Shown here: in pieces, positions 61,901 to 64,000 of the stretch
Numbering within the stretch: the first letter of the stretch is position 1
How the letters are laid out: each line of letters starts with the position of its first letter
From: Loripinus fragilis
Lineage: Eukaryota > Mollusca > Bivalvia > Lucinida > Lucinidae
Length of the DNA: 64,000 nucleotides
Assembly: GCA_964019695.1 (NCBI GenBank)
Contig: OZ026524.1
Location: forward strand, 31,245,664-31,309,663
Direction: 5' to 3'
Position numbers and translations under genes: made by a program
The notes under the pieces: model-generated
The model's input: the letters and a program-made list of their open reading frames with translations, nothing else
The model's database searches: none
What the model was told of the DNA's origin: nothing

Positions 61901-64000
61901 TAATAGTGTCCCTAGACTGTATATCAATGTTGCTACACTGTCTATTAGTTATCTTATACTGTCTGCTAGAGTAGCTACACTGTTTATTTGTTTTCATCGA
62001 CGGTCTATTAGTTAGCTACACTGTCTATTAGAGTTCATAGACTGTCTGTTAGTGTAGCTAGACTGTCTATTAGTGTAGCTACACTGTCTTATAGTGTCCG
62101 TAGACTGTCTATTAGTGTAGCTAGACTGTCTACTAGTGTAGCTACACTGTCTTATAGAGTTCCTAGACTGTCTATTAGTGTAGCCAGACTGTGTATTAGT
62201 GTAGCTACACTGTCTAATAGTGTTCCTAGACTGTCTATTAGTGTAGCTAGACTGTCTATTAGAGTAGCTTCACTGTCTAATAGTGTTCCTAGACTGTCTA
62301 TTAGTGTAGCTACACTGTCTAATAGTGTTCCTAGACTGTCTGTTAGCGTAACTAGATTGTTTATCAATGTAGCTACACTGTCTATTTGTTTTCATAGACA
62401 GTCTATTAGAGAAGCTACACTGTCTATAAGTGTTCATAGAGGGTGTTAGTGTAGCTAGACTGTCTATTCATGTAGCTACACTGTCTTATAGTGTTCCTAG
62501 ACTGTCTATAAGTGTAGCTAGATTGTCTATTAGTGTAGCTACACTGTCTTATATTGTTCCTAGACTGTCTTTTAGTGTAGCTAGACTGTCTATTAGAGTA
62601 GCTACACCGTCTAATAGTGTCCTTAGGCTGTCTATTAGTGTAGCTAGATTGTCTATCAATATAGCTACACTGTCTATTAGTTTTTATAGACAGTCTGTTA
62701 GTGTAGCTAGACTGTCTACTAGTGTAGCTACTTTGTCTATTGACGTTCCTAGACTGTCCGTTAGTGAAGATAGATTGTCTTTCAATGTAGCTACACTGTC
62801 TATAAGTGTTCTTATACTGTCTGTTAGAGTAGCTACACTGTCTATTAGTGTTCATATACTGTCTGTTAGTGTAGCTAGACTGTCTATCAGTGTAGCTACA
62901 CTGTCTAATAGTGTTCCTAGACTGTCTATTAGTGTAGCTAGGTTGTCTATTAGTGTAGCTACACTGTCGAATAGTGTTCCTAGACTGTCTATTAGTGTAG
63001 CTACATTGTCTAATAGAGTTCCTAGACTGTCGACTAGTGTAGCTAGACTGTCTATTAGTGTAGCTACACTGTCTAATAGTGTTCCTAGACTGTCTATTAG
63101 TGTAGCTAGATTGTGTATCAATATAGCTTCACTGTCTATTACTTTTTATAGACGGTCTGTTAGTGTAGCTAGACTGTCTACTAGTGTAGCTACATTGTCT
63201 ATTGATGTTCTTAGACTGTCCGTTAGTGAAGCTAGATTGTCTTTCAATGTAGTTACACTGTCTATTAGTTTTCTTATATTGTCTGTTAGAGTAGCTACAC
63301 TGTCTATTAGTGTTCATATACTGTCTGTTAGTGTAGCTAGACTGTCTATCAGTGTAGCTACACTGTCTAATAGTGTTCATAGACTGTCTATTAGTATAGC
63401 TAGACTGTCTATTAGAGTAGCTAGATTGTCTATCAATATAGCTACACTGTCTATTAGTTTTTCTATACTGTATGTTAGTGAAGCTAGACTGTCTACTAGT
63501 GTAGCTACATGGTCTATTGATGTTCCTAGACTATCCGTTAGTGTAGCTAGATTGTCTATCAATGTAGCTACACTGTCTATTAGTTATCTTATACTGTCTG
63601 TTAGAGTAGCTACACTGTCTATTTGTTTTCATCGACGGTCTATTAGTTAGCTACACTGTCTATTAGAGTTCATAGACTGTCTGTTAGTGTAGCTAGACTG
63701 TCTATTAGTGTAGCTACACTGTCTAATAGTGTTCCTAGACTGTCTATTAGTGTAGCTAGACTGTCTACTAGTGTAGCTACACTGTCTTATAGTGTTCATA
63801 GACTGTCTATTAGTGTAGCTAGACTGTCTATTAGTGTAGCTACACTGTCTTATAGTGTTCCTAGACTGTCTTTTAGTGTAGCTAGACTGTCTATTAGAGT
63901 AGCTTCACTGTCTAATAGTGTTCCTAGACTGTCTATTAGTGTTCCTACACTGTCTAATAGTGTTCCTAGACTGTCTGTTAGCGTAACTAGATTGTTAAAC

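Larger units (their letters stand above)
7498..64000 (+). repeat. Giant 21-bp satellite array (about 56.5 kb, about 2,690 monomers)
   Basis: The array starts abruptly after AGTATTATATTACAA and runs to the window edge. The commonest monomer is CTGTCTATTAG plus TGTAGCTAGA, and its codons spell LSISVAR. Recurrent variants end in AGCTACA (VAT), TTCCTAGA (VPR), TTCATAGA (VHR), TTTTCTTATA (FLI) or TATAGCTACA (IAT), and the centre varies among ATT, AAT, TAT, GTT, CTA and TTT. The base monomer has 8 G/C in 21, lacks CpG, and is richer in T and G than in A and C on the plus strand. Nearly all units face the same way. Because 21 divides by 3, three of six frames stay open for long distances, and stops come only from indels or point changes. 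No unique gene sequence interrupts the array. A centromeric or heterochromatic satellite is the natural reading, but location cannot be seen. Confidence 0.97.

Noticed and set aside
7498..64000. Dozens of long frames on both strands (up to 916 codons)
   Set aside because: A 21-bp period without stop codons keeps frames open automatically. Stops and phase shifts recur inside the block copies, and there is no promoter or start context.
7498..64000. CRISPR array
   Set aside because: The units are contiguous 21-mers with no unique spacers of constant length, and the setting is a eukaryotic retroelement with no cas genes.
7498..64000. Telomeric repeats (TTAG motifs)
   Set aside because: TTAG occurs once per 21-bp unit, not as a 5-6 bp tandem telomere repeat.

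Overview
The window looks like intergenic heterochromatin from an invertebrate animal. The evidence is a Ty3/gypsy-class retroelement with an envelope-like third gene, no prokaryotic gene organisation, AT-rich sequence, and one enormous satellite array. The species cannot be named from sequence alone. I see no host protein-coding gene, rRNA or tRNA that I can support.

Layout. (1) Positions 1-6330 hold most of a retroelement on the minus strand, read right to left. Gag capsid is at 6330-5659, and a CCHC zinc knuckle lies in a shifted frame at 5695-5492. Protease, reverse transcriptase, RNase H and the integrase zinc domain follow at 5531-2685. The integrase catalytic core with GPY/F module is at 2693-1882, and an acidic/serine-rich tail at 1881-1315. 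A spacer of about 0.9 kb with a 12-13 bp minisatellite comes next. Last is the start of an envelope-like protein with a signal peptide (398-1), which runs off the left edge. Three lesions break this copy: two 1-nt frame changes at short A/T runs (near 5690 and at 2694-2697) and an in-frame TAG at 1882-1884. The left LTR would lie outside the window, so the right LTR cannot be delimited. (2) Positions 6331-7497 are non-coding: retroelement leader, presumed LTR and flank, with a splice-donor-like site and a four-copy 21-23 bp repeat. (3) Positions 7498-64000 are one tandem satellite of a 21-bp monomer, about 2,690 units, always in the same orientation except for one inverted block of about 149 bp at 42036-42184.

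The satellite is organised in higher-order repeats. Neighbouring monomers differ at several positions, but multi-kilobase blocks of 47 to 150 monomers recur almost exactly (offsets of 2772, 2316, 2624, 1869, 2082, 3191 and about 1.0-1.4 kb). Because 21 is 7 x 3, one plus frame (LSISVAR-type heptads) and two minus frames (SSYTNRQ-type and LATLIDS-type) stay open for hundreds of codons. These long reading frames follow from the period and are not annotated as genes.

The retroelement genes would act together as a Gag/Gag-Pol particle system with a spliced env-like transcript. The satellite shows no evidence of coding. Its monomers carry frequent dyad-symmetric motifs that could serve as protein-binding sites or hairpins, which is an inference.
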